NCBI GenBank assembly: GCA_002690875.1
Contig: NZGH01000017.1
Location: forward strand, 1-20,102
From: Rickettsiales bacterium
GTDB lineage: Bacteria; Pseudomonadota; Alphaproteobacteria; TMED127
Reading direction: 5' to 3'
DNA length: 20,102 nucleotides
Below, one piece after another: positions 7,879 through 14,804 of the stretch (position 1 is its first letter; every line of letters begins with the position of its first letter). A model generated the notes under the pieces. It saw only the letters and a program-made list of their open reading frames with translations, did not search any database and was not told where the DNA came from. Made by a program: the position numbers and the translations under genes.

Positions 7879-8771
7879 CAAAAAAAAACATATTACATAT
7901 GATCAGCCCTCAGGGTAATGTGAGTCCATTTGATGTAAACATGGCTTGTGATGCGGGTTATGACTTAGTTATTCCTTACACAAACGTTAATCTTACTGAT
8001 GTGAAAGGCTTAGTCCAGGATGCCATTTTTTCAAGATCAGTTTCAAATGCAAAAAAAACTGCAATTTTTATATGCGGCAAAGACGCATCTTTAGCTCTCG
8101 ATATGCTTGATACCGCAAAAAATTCAATGGTTCCTCCTTTTGAGGTTTCGGTTTTTCCTGACCCTGCCGGATCCTTTACAACCGCTGCGGCAATGGTTGC
8201 ATGCACTGAAAAAACTCTAAAAGAAAAATTCAAAACTAATTTTGATAATAAAAATATAATCATATATGGTGGCAAAGGAATAGTCGGAGGTATTTCAGCA
8301 ATAATGTGTGCTCAAAACGGAGCAAAATGTACAATTGTTGGTTATGATGGAATAAAAAATGTTCAGAAAAAAGCTGAAGAATATAAAAGTAGGTATGGCG
8401 TTGACATAATACCCGGAGATGGGTCTACAGATGAACTTAACTCAGCTTACTTACCTGAAGCCGATATCATTTTTTGTGCGGCTAGAGCGGGCACACAAGT
8501 TATTAGTAGAGATCAACTAAACAAAGCAAAAAATGTAAAAATATTAGCTGATGTTAATGCTGTCCCACCAGCAGGTTTAGAAGGTGTTGGGTTAAAAGAT
8601 GATAATAGTGAACATCCTTGTGGAGGCTTATCAATTGGTCCATTAACATCTGGAGATATAAAGGTAAAAACTCAATACAAAATGTTTGAAAAAATGTGTG
8701 CTACTGACAAACCACTTTACTTAAACTTTGATGAGGCACTTAAAACCTCAAGAGAAATATTAAAGCTCTAA
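7875..8771 (+). CDS. mtdB: NAD(P)-dependent methylene-tetrahydromethanopterin dehydrogenase
   Basis: MtdB oxidises methylene-H4MPT to methenyl-H4MPT with NAD(P)+ in the cytosol. Clear family segments are HMISPQGNVSPFDVNMACDAGYD at the N-terminus (residues about 8-30), FPDPAGSFTTAAAMVA (94-109) and the Rossmann glycine motif YGGKGIVGG (131-139). The C-terminal SIGPLTSGDIKVKTQYKMF is also typical of MtdB. Length, 298 aa, matches the family; MtdA is the close relative, but the cluster context favours MtdB. It starts in ATGA overlap with the RFAP synthase gene and is followed without a gap by an ATP-grasp gene. Confidence 0.95.
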   Translation: MTKKNILHMISPQGNVSPFDVNMACDAGYDLVIPYTNVNLTDVKGLVQDAIFSRSVSNAKKTAIFICGKDASLALDMLDTAKNSMVPPFEVSVFPDPAGSFTTAAAMVACTEKTLKEKFKTNFDNKNIIIYGGKGIVGGISAIMCAQNGAKCTIVGYDGIKNVQKKAEEYKSRYGVDIIPGDGSTDELNSAYLPEADIIFCAARAGTQVISRDQLNKAKNVKILADVNAVPPAGLEGVGLKDDNSEHPCGGLSIGPLTSGDIKVKTQYKMFEKMCATDKPLYLNFDEALKTSREILKL

Positions 8772-9841
8772 AAAAAATAATAATAGTTAGTTATTACTGC
8801 GAAGATCTAGCAAAAATTTTCTACAAAAAGAATTTTGATGTTTTTGCAGTTTGTTTTTACAATAGTCTTAATCTAAAAAAATACTGCAAAAAAATAATTA
8901 TAACGAAAAATTCAGACTCTAAAAGCTTAAGTGATATCTTAAAAAAAATAGATCCATTAAATAAAATGAATATAATTATTGGATCTGGTTTTGCAGAAAA
9001 TATCTCTCAAGATATAGTCTTTAATAGAAAAAATTACGGGAATAATTTTGAAACAATTAAAAAAACCAAAAGTGAAAGTTTCTTTAGGGAATTACAAAAA
9101 CAAAAAATAAATTTTCCAAGTATATCAAAACACCCCAAAAAAAACGGTGAATGGTTAATCAAAGAGTATCAATCCTTTGGAGGAACAAAAGTTAGACCTT
9201 TTAAAGAATCTTCACACATAAGTAAAAAAGCTTATTTGCAAAAATTTATTGATGGAGATTTAATATCAGTTCAATTTTTTGTAGAAAATAAAAATGTAGA
9301 AGTTTTAGCAATTTGTGACCAAATCATAACGAAATCTAAAAAAGGCTTATTTTTAGTAAAGAGTTTAATTACAAGAAAAATTAAGAGTACTCTATCAAAA
9401 AAAGTTTGTAGTCTTATAAAAAAGATTTCTAAAACTTTTTCATTAAACGGTATCAATAATTTAGATTTAATATTAAGAGGAAAAAGAATTTATTTATTAG
9501 AAGTTAACCCAAGACCTGGCTTAAGTACCAATATTTTGTACTCAATTGATAAAAATATTTTTAAAATTAAAAGTTATAAGATGAAATTTACCTATAATGT
9601 CTTACATTCTTCAACAGTTATTTATGCAAGAAAACAAATCAATATAAATAATAAAAAAAAATTGTTCTTAACAAAATTTTGTCTGTCTAAGCGATTTTCT
9701 GAACTTCCTAATCTTGGCGATATTATAAAGGTTGACGAACCTATTTGTTTGCTTCATCTTAAATCAAAAGATAGAATTTTGTTGAACAAGAAAATTGAAA
9801 AAATACAGTCTGAGTTTTTAAAAAAAATTGAGGAAAATTGA
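8759..9841 (+). CDS. ATP-grasp family protein of the H4MPT C1 cluster (non-canonical start)
   Basis: The C-terminal half carries an ATP-grasp signature, LLEVNPRPGLSTN, with the metal-binding Glu and Asn, and an ATP-site lysine in EWLIKEYQSFGGTKV. The first in-frame ATG (8966) would give 291 aa but cuts off the N-terminal domain. The same frame runs open upstream from 8744 and encodes a convincing start of such a protein (IIIVSYYCEDLAKIFYKK, then FDVFAVCF), ending in IIIGSGFAENI. No ATG, GTG or TTG occurs in that stretch. The ATT at 8759 (13 bp overlap with mtdB, about 360 aa) or an ATA at 8777-8783 are the candidates. A homologous ATP-grasp gene is found between mtdB and mch in other methylotrophs. 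The substrate is unknown; an amide ligase for H4MPT or methylofuran is an inference. Confidence 0.8.
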   Translation: MKALKKIIIVSYYCEDLAKIFYKKNFDVFAVCFYNSLNLKKYCKKIIITKNSDSKSLSDILKKIDPLNKMNIIIGSGFAENISQDIVFNRKNYGNNFETIKKTKSESFFRELQKQKINFPSISKHPKKNGEWLIKEYQSFGGTKVRPFKESSHISKKAYLQKFIDGDLISVQFFVENKNVEVLAICDQIITKSKKGLFLVKSLITRKIKSTLSKKVCSLIKKISKTFSLNGINNLDLILRGKRIYLLEVNPRPGLSTNILYSIDKNIFKIKSYKMKFTYNVLHSSTVIYARKQININNKKKLFLTKFCLSKRFSELPNLGDIIKVDEPICLLHLKSKDRILLNKKIEKIQSEFLKKIEEN

Positions 9842-9842
9842 A

Positions 9843-10802
9843 ATGAAATCAAAATTTAATTTTAGTGTAAATAAATATTCTAATCAATTAGTTGAAGATT
9901 TAATTAAACACAAAGAAAAATTCAATTTAGAGGTTTCGCGAGGACCATTAAATTGTAACATAATTGATGCAGGGATAAATATAGCTGGAAGTATAAAAGC
10001 AGGATTAAAAATTTCTGAAATATGTCTTGGTGGCCTTGGAGATGTAAGTATTTTTCCTAGCCCAAAAATTAATATATCATCATATACAATAAGTGTTCAT
10101 TCCTCTAAACCTGTCTTAGCATGTTTAGGTTCTCAATATGCAGGTTGGAGTCTGAGTCACGAAAGTTTTTTTTCTTTGGGATCAGGTCCAGTAAGATCAA
10201 TTGTTCAGAAGGAAAAAATTTTTAAAGAGCTTAATTATGTAGACAAAAGTTCCAAGACATCAGTTGTTTTAGAGGTTGATAAATTTCCACCCAAAGAAGT
10301 TGTTAAAAAAGTTTCAATTGACTCAAATGTCAAACCAGAAAATTTAACTTTTATAATAACTCCAACCACCTCAATTTGTGGAAATATCCAAGTTGTAGCT
10401 AGAGTATTAGAAGTAGCTATCCATAAAATTCATGAATTAAAGTTTCCACTTGAAAGAGTGATTCACGGGATAGGATATGCCCCCTTACCTCCTTTAGCAA
10501 AAGATTTCATTACTGGAATGGGAAGAACCAATGACGCTATAATTTATGGAGGCGTAGTACAACTTATCATTGACGGACCAGAAGATGACCTTATAAAACT
10601 TTCAAAAAACCTACCAAGCTCATCTTCATCTGATTATGGAAAACCTTTTAAAGAAATTTTTAAACACTATAATCATGATTTTTATAAAATTGATGGCTCT
10701 CTCTTCAGCCCAGCTTTAATTATTGTTAATTCCAAGTTTTCAGGAAAAACATACAAGGGTGGTAAGATAAATGAAAAACTCATAACTAAGTCATTCTCCT
10801 AA
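9843..10802 (+). CDS. mch: Methenyl-tetrahydromethanopterin cyclohydrolase
   Basis: Mch hydrolyses methenyl-H4MPT to formyl-H4MPT, the substrate of the Fhc complex. Family segments are present along its length: LNCNIIDAGINIAGSIKAG (about 36-54), ICLGGLGDV, ACLGSQYAGWSLS (93-105), the LGSGPVRS loop, PTTSICGNIQVVARVLE and DFITGMGRTNDAIIYGG (221-237). A TTG at 9828 opens the frame, but the ATG at 9843 lies nine bases after GAGG and one base after the stop of the ATP-grasp gene, so I chose it; this gives 319 aa, usual for Mch. It is followed after 3 bp by the RimK-like gene. Confidence 0.96.
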   Translation: MKSKFNFSVNKYSNQLVEDLIKHKEKFNLEVSRGPLNCNIIDAGINIAGSIKAGLKISEICLGGLGDVSIFPSPKINISSYTISVHSSKPVLACLGSQYAGWSLSHESFFSLGSGPVRSIVQKEKIFKELNYVDKSSKTSVVLEVDKFPPKEVVKKVSIDSNVKPENLTFIITPTTSICGNIQVVARVLEVAIHKIHELKFPLERVIHGIGYAPLPPLAKDFITGMGRTNDAIIYGGVVQLIIDGPEDDLIKLSKNLPSSSSSDYGKPFKEIFKHYNHDFYKIDGSLFSPALIIVNSKFSGKTYKGGKINEKLITKSFS

Positions 10803-10805
10803 ATA

Positions 10806-11681
10806 ATGCAGACAATTGCAATTATTTCAGATCTTCATGACTGGCATTCTGATCAGATAGAATATTTTCTCAAGCAAAGTAAATTTAAAATTTTAAAAGT
10901 TTCTTTTGAAGAAATTAAATTTAGCTTTAAAAAAAATAGGATTTATTTTGAAAATAATAAATTATTAAATAATATTCATGGCGTATGGGTAAGATTTCTT
11001 AAAAACGGAACAATTGAGGAAATAACGACAAAGTTAACAATCCTGCATTTACTCAGTAAATCAAATATTTATATTCACAATTCTGGTTCAACAATTGAAA
11101 AAACTGTTGATAAAGTTAGAACTACAGGAATTCTTGAAGTTAATAATATCAAATCACCCAAAACGACAGTTTGGTTCGGAAAAAATAAAAAAAACCTCAA
11201 TAGTAATTTTTGTAAAGGAGCAAAATATTTAGTTAAACCAATTTTTGGATCACAAGGTAAAAATATTTTGCTAGTAAAAAATTTAAGTCAACTAAAAAAG
11301 ATTAATGCAATAGGTGAAGTATTTTATTTACAAGAATTCATTGAATCTGAGGAAAAACAATTTACTGATGTAAGAGTTTTAGTGAGCAATAATAGAGTTA
11401 TCTCTGCAATGGAACGATATTCAAATCATTACATTACAAATGTTTTTCAGGGAGCAAAATATAGACAAATATTTTTAAAAAAGAATATAAAAGATTTATG
11501 TGTAAAAATTTCAAAAATTTTTAAATTAGGATATGGTGGAATAGATTTAAAAATTACAATCAAAGATATTTACGTACTTGAAATTAACTCAGTTCCCTCA
11601 TGGAAAGCAATGCAAAATATTTCAAAAATAAATATTTCAGAGAAACTTGTTAAAGATTTTATCAGAAATATTAAGAAATGA
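10806..11681 (+). CDS. RimK-like ATP-grasp ligase of the H4MPT cluster (possible glutamate ligase)
   Basis: This protein has the full RimK/MptN-type layout. An N-terminal preATP domain with WVRFLKNG is followed by HNSGSTIEKTVDKVRTTGIL (91-110), YLVKPIFGSQGKNILLV (141-157) as the ATP-binding loop and LQEFIESEEKQFTDVRVLV (175-193). VLEINSVPSWKAMQ (257-270) supplies the metal-binding Glu and Asn. In archaea the related MptN adds glutamate to H4MPT, and RimK adds glutamate to protein S6. Bacterial methylofuran carries a polyglutamate chain, so either cofactor could be the acceptor; the choice is inference. A homologue sits next to mch in known methylotroph clusters. Start is ATG, and the 3' end overlaps the next gene by ATGA. 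Confidence 0.85.
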   Translation: MQTIAIISDLHDWHSDQIEYFLKQSKFKILKVSFEEIKFSFKKNRIYFENNKLLNNIHGVWVRFLKNGTIEEITTKLTILHLLSKSNIYIHNSGSTIEKTVDKVRTTGILEVNNIKSPKTTVWFGKNKKNLNSNFCKGAKYLVKPIFGSQGKNILLVKNLSQLKKINAIGEVFYLQEFIESEEKQFTDVRVLVSNNRVISAMERYSNHYITNVFQGAKYRQIFLKKNIKDLCVKISKIFKLGYGGIDLKITIKDIYVLEINSVPSWKAMQNISKINISEKLVKDFIRNIKK

Positions 11682-12505
11682 AAATTTGTCTTAAAAGTAT
11701 TTATTATCAATGTTGTTTTGAAGAGTTAAGAGTTATCAAACCCGGTAATCATTCAATAAATTCAAAAATTCTAGGAATGAATCATAAAAAGTTTGAATTA
11801 GGAGCAAAAATTTCTTCTGAAATATTATCTAATAGGGATTTATCACTAGGTGAATCAATATATAAATCAGCAACAGAATGTTTTAAAATATTAAGGTCAA
11901 ATTATAATTTAGGAATTATATTATTGTGTGCTCCAATCTTTAAAATCGAAAATATGAGAAACTTTAGATATGAATTAAAACAGATAATAAGTAGTATTTC
12001 GGAAAATCAAGGGAAATTAATTCTAAATTCTATAAAAGAGGTTTCACCAGCTGGGATCAAAAAATATTCTGGAGATGGAAGTGTTAATTCTGAAAGCAAT
12101 TTAAGTTTTAAAAAAATAATGAAAATTGGAGCTAAATGGGACAGAATTTCACGCTGCTATAATGATAATTATAAAGAGATTTTTTCAAAAGGTTTACCAT
12201 ATTTGGAATGCAAAAAAAAAAAACTTTCTGTATCTGACTCGATTCCTCTGGTTTTTTTAAATTACCTCTCATTTGATTATGATAGTCACTTACTTAGAAA
12301 ATATGGTATTGAAAAAGCTTCAAAAATAAAAGCTAAAGCATCCATACTTAAAAAAATGAAAAATGGAAAAAAAATGGCAAATTCTATAAGGGATTTTGAT
12401 TATTATTTGAAATTTTTTAACTTAAATCCAGGCACGTGTGCAGATTTAACAGTTACTACCTTGCTAATAAGTAAAATAAGGGATATATTCAAATTTCAAA
12501 TTTAA
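11678..12505 (+). CDS. Triphosphoribosyl-dephospho-CoA synthase (CitG)-like protein
   Basis: The protein matches the CitG/MdcB fold family: VIKPGNHSI (residues 20-28) is the N-terminal signature, NYNLGIILLCAPI (about 75-87) is the second, and EVSPAGIKKYSGDGSVN a third. True CitG makes the prosthetic-group precursor of citrate or malonate decarboxylase from dephospho-CoA and ATP, but no lyase genes are present. Homologues are a steady part of H4MPT clusters, lying between the RimK-like gene and fae as here, so a different phosphoribosyl- or adenylyl-transfer step in cofactor synthesis is likely. The reaction is not known. Start ATG overlaps the preceding stop by ATGA; 275 aa. Confidence 0.83.
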   Translation: MKICLKSIYYQCCFEELRVIKPGNHSINSKILGMNHKKFELGAKISSEILSNRDLSLGESIYKSATECFKILRSNYNLGIILLCAPIFKIENMRNFRYELKQIISSISENQGKLILNSIKEVSPAGIKKYSGDGSVNSESNLSFKKIMKIGAKWDRISRCYNDNYKEIFSKGLPYLECKKKKLSVSDSIPLVFLNYLSFDYDSHLLRKYGIEKASKIKAKASILKKMKNGKKMANSIRDFDYYLKFFNLNPGTCADLTVTTLLISKIRDIFKFQI

Positions 12506-12536
12506 TTTTTGTTAAATTTTACTAACTATTAAAATT

Positions 12537-12541
12537 GGAGG
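12537..12541 (+). promoter_or_regulatory. Strong ribosome-binding site of fae
   Basis: GGAGG lies four bases before the fae ATG. It is the best Shine-Dalgarno match noticed in the window, where most starts have weak or no match, and fits the high expression expected for Fae. Confidence 0.7.
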
Positions 12542-12545
12542 AAAA

Positions 12546-13055
12546 ATGGCAAAAATCACAAAAATGCTTGTTGGTGAGTCACTTGTCGGTGATGGCAACG
12601 AAGTTGCTCACATTGACCTTATAATAGGTCCAAGAGGAACACCAGCGGAAACTGCATTCGCAAATGCACTTACCAATAACAAAGACGGTTTCACGGCTCT
12701 TCTTGCAGTTGTTGCCCCTAACCTTATGACAAAGCCTGCTACATGTATGTTTAATAAAGTTACAATTAAAGGTGCAAAACAAGCTGTACAGATGTTTGGT
12801 CCTGCTCAACACGGTGTTGCAAAAGCCGTTATGGACTGTGTTGAAGAGGGTACCATACCCGCTGATGAAGCTGAAAATCTTTTTATTTCTGTTGGCGTTT
12901 TCATACACTGGTTAGCTGAGGATGACAAAAAAATTCAGGAATATAACTATCAAGCTACTAAAGAATCTATTGAGAGGGCTGTGTCTGGAGAGCCAAAAGC
13001 TAAAGACGTTGTTTCTCAAAAAGATTCTGCGGAACATCCATTCGCTGCTAAGTGA
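12546..13055 (+). CDS. fae: Formaldehyde-activating enzyme
   Basis: Fae speeds the condensation of formaldehyde with H4MPT to methylene-H4MPT, the entry step of the pathway and of formaldehyde detoxification. The N-terminus has [19 protein letters not shown] with the catalytic histidine at residue 22 (His17 in the studied enzyme), followed by [18 protein letters not shown], and [13 protein letters not shown] (118-130), all strong Fae signatures. Length, 169 aa, is normal. It is preceded by a 40 bp gap and the strongest ribosome-binding site in the window. One 60-bp stretch is 45% GC, against 32% in a comparable stretch of its neighbour, in line with high expression. It ends in TGA at 13053-13055, after which an unusual GC-rich stretch follows. 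Confidence 0.98.
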   Translation: MAKITKMLVGESLVGDGNEVAHIDLIIGPRGTPAETAFANALTNNKDGFTALLAVVAPNLMTKPATCMFNKVTIKGAKQAVQMFGPAQHGVAKAVMDCVEEGTIPADEAENLFISVGVFIHWLAEDDKKIQEYNYQATKESIERAVSGEPKAKDVVSQKDSAEHPFAAK

Positions 13056-13149
13056 GATTCATCCGACATGAAGTCATCGAGTAGCGCCAGCAGTGGCGGG
13101 TGGCTTTCAAGGTTGTTATCCATTTTTAAAAGTTAGCATAAGGATAAAT
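13056..13149. other. GC-rich intergenic island between fae and the HisAF-like gene
   Basis: The 94 bp between converging stops is not uniform: 33 of the first 60 bases (13056-13115) are G or C, far above its surroundings. A small hairpin CGCCA-GCAG-TGGCG lies at 13085-13098, with no T tract right after it, and TTCAT/ATGAA forms a weaker one before it. TTATCC (13116-13121) and GGATAA (13142-13147) form a distant inverted repeat. It may act as the fae terminator, a 3' UTR element or a small gene; I cannot tell which. Confidence 0.5.
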
Positions 13150-13854
13150 TTAGCTACCCAAATACTTGTGAACGAGGGTTGAAACAATTGCTGATTCAAC
13201 CCCCGCGCTCCTGAGAAGCTTCAAGTCTCTGAAATACCTTACTCCACCTGCATAATGAAAGTTAAAATTAGGTAGTACTCTTAATATTTTTTTTACCTCA
13301 TTAAAGCGTATTCCACGTCCACCAACATTTCTCAAAAACATTAAAATTACATCTGGTTTAAATTTTGATTTTTTAAGAAAATCTGTTGATTTATCATTAT
13401 CATTTAAAATATCTAATGACAGATAAATTCGATTGTTGTAACCAAAAACACTTAAATTATATTTTTTCATTTTTTCTGTTCCTAAAACAATAGAAAAATT
13501 ATTTATATTTTTTTTTTTTAAGTTTTTTTTGAAATTATTAATTGAAATTGGGTAATCAAATCCAGAGTCAATTAGAAAATTTATCTCAGGAAATTTTTTT
13601 AAAATTTTGAATATTAACAAATTATTTGAATCAAGATTCTTTATTGCATCAAGATCAGCAATGTAAACTTTTTTAATATTAAATCTTTCTAAAGTTTTTG
13701 TAATTAAGGTAATTGGATCAGATAAATCCAAGTTTCTAATTTTTAGTGGCTTATAATTTAATCTAAACCCTGCAAAAGCTTTAACAACCTTACCTTTTTT
13801 CAAATCAATTGCTAAGATAATTTCTATATTTATGGTCTTAAGAGATGAAATCAT
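13150..13854 (-). CDS. HisA/HisF-related TIM-barrel protein of the C1 cluster
   Basis: The N-terminus EIILAIDLKKGKVVKAFAG resembles HisA, with the first-strand aspartate (residue 17). A second aspartate is in IYLSLDIL (148), and YAGGVRYFRDL (201-211) is the C-terminal phosphate-binding loop. About 234 aa with this start. Proteins of this type occur in methanogens and in H4MPT-linked clusters of methylotrophs and are distinct from the histidine enzyme; no other his gene is near. The substrate is not known. The frame also has an ATG at 13887, but the homology begins close to 13854 and the longer form would run further into the divergent ATP-grasp gene. A minus-strand TATAAT around 13900 could serve it. 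Even with the short form the two divergent 5' ends overlap by about 23 bp. Confidence 0.78.
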   Translation of the reverse strand: MISSLKTINIEIILAIDLKKGKVVKAFAGFRLNYKPLKIRNLDLSDPITLITKTLERFNIKKVYIADLDAIKNLDSNNLLIFKILKKFPEINFLIDSGFDYPISINNFKKNLKKKNINNFSIVLGTEKMKKYNLSVFGYNNRIYLSLDILNDNDKSTDFLKKSKFKPDVILMFLRNVGGRGIRFNEVKKILRVLPNFNFHYAGGVRYFRDLKLLRSAGVESAIVSTLVHKYLGS

Positions 13855-14804
13855 TTTATTTGAATATTTTACAGCAATGTCTTGCATTAAAAAAAATTAT
13901 AATAAAAAAATCTTTGCAGAGGCACAAAATCTTTCAGATCTATTAATTAATTGTTTTTTAAAAGATAAAGATCTTAAAAAAATACACGTAATAAGACAAT
14001 TAAAAATGTCAAAATTAAAAGACAATAGAATTCAGTATCATTATGTATGTAAAAATACCCCACAAGATAAGATATTTAAATTATTGAAAATCAATGATAT
14101 GATTGTAATTGCCCCAGAGTCGGATCAAATTAACATTAGGCTGATAAAAAAACTCAATAAAAAATTCAATTTACTTAACTCAAGTTATTATATTCATAAA
14201 TTGTTTTCTTCAAAAAAAAAGACTTATGAAATACTGTCTAAAAAAAAAAATTCCTGCGGTAAAGATTGAAAATAAGGTAACAACCAATTCAAATTTTAGT
14301 TTTATTACTAAACCAATTTATGGAGCGGGCTCAGAAAATGTGTGCATAATTAAGTCAAAATCAAAGGCTAAAAATAATAAACATTTAATAATTCAAAAGT
14401 ATTATGAAGGTATAAAAGGAAGCTTCACAATGATTTGTAAAGGAAAAAGTGCAGAAGTTTTAAGTTGTAGCGAGCAAATCACAGATATAAAAAATAAAAA
14501 AATCTTTCAAAAAGGTCTTATAGTAGGGGGTCTAGAAAAATACAGAAAAGACTTTCAACAAATTTCAAAAAAAATTATAACAAAATTTTCTGGACTTTTT
14601 GGGTTTGTAGGAGTGGATATAATTAAGATTAAGGATGTCTGGCATATACTAGAAATTAATACAAGATTCACAAGCTCGCTTATGGGAATAGAAAAATCTT
14701 ATGGTTACGAGGCAATTAAAAAAATAACAAACTTATATTTAAATAAAAAAATTGATAAAAAGAAAATAAAATTAAAAAAAACTACTAAGGTCTACTTTAA
14801 TTGA
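13832..14804 (+). CDS. MfnD-like ATP-grasp ligase, in two frames joined at a poly-A tract
   Basis: Two overlapping frames make one protein. The first (13832-14269) has IILFEYFTAMSC, typical of the start of MfnD-type ligases, and VIAPESD at about 92-98. The second (from about 14251 to 14804) has FITKPIYGAGSENVCII as ATP-binding loop, YYEGIKGSFTMI and FVGVDIIKIKDVWHILEINTRFTSS with the metal-binding Glu/Asn. Joined at the A11 tract 14240-14250 by dropping one A, the product reads EILSKKKIPAVKIENK, as expected before the ATP-grasp core, for about 323 aa. MfnD links tyramine to glutamate in methanofuran synthesis; here tyrosine or tyramine could be the acceptor (inference). It may be a sequencing indel, a slippage-rescued gene or a young pseudogene. 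The 3' end overlaps the mfnF TTG start by 4 bp. Confidence 0.72.
14240..14250 (+). other. A11 tract at the mfnD-like frame break
   Basis: Eleven A residues lie exactly where the reading frame must change. Loss of one A (or gain of two) restores one continuous protein. Tracts of this length are known slippage sites for RNA polymerase in AT-rich genomes and also common assembly-error sites. Confidence 0.8.

Noticed and set aside
7976..8275. Minus-strand 99-codon frame opposite mtdB
   Set aside because: Antisense to an intact mtdB, with no supporting context or start signal.
8731..8763. Short ATG frame at the end of mtdB as start of the ATP-grasp gene
   Set aside because: It is in a different frame and stops at TAA 8761-8763 before reaching the ligase, so it cannot supply the start.
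12579..12908. Minus-strand 109-codon open frame opposite fae
   Set aside because: Shadow of a highly conserved gene with biased codons; Cys/His-rich translation without a known pattern.
13085..13098. CGCCA-GCAG-TGGCG hairpin as a classical rho-independent terminator of fae
   Set aside because: The stem is only 5 bp and no T tract follows at once; kept only as part of the GC-rich island.
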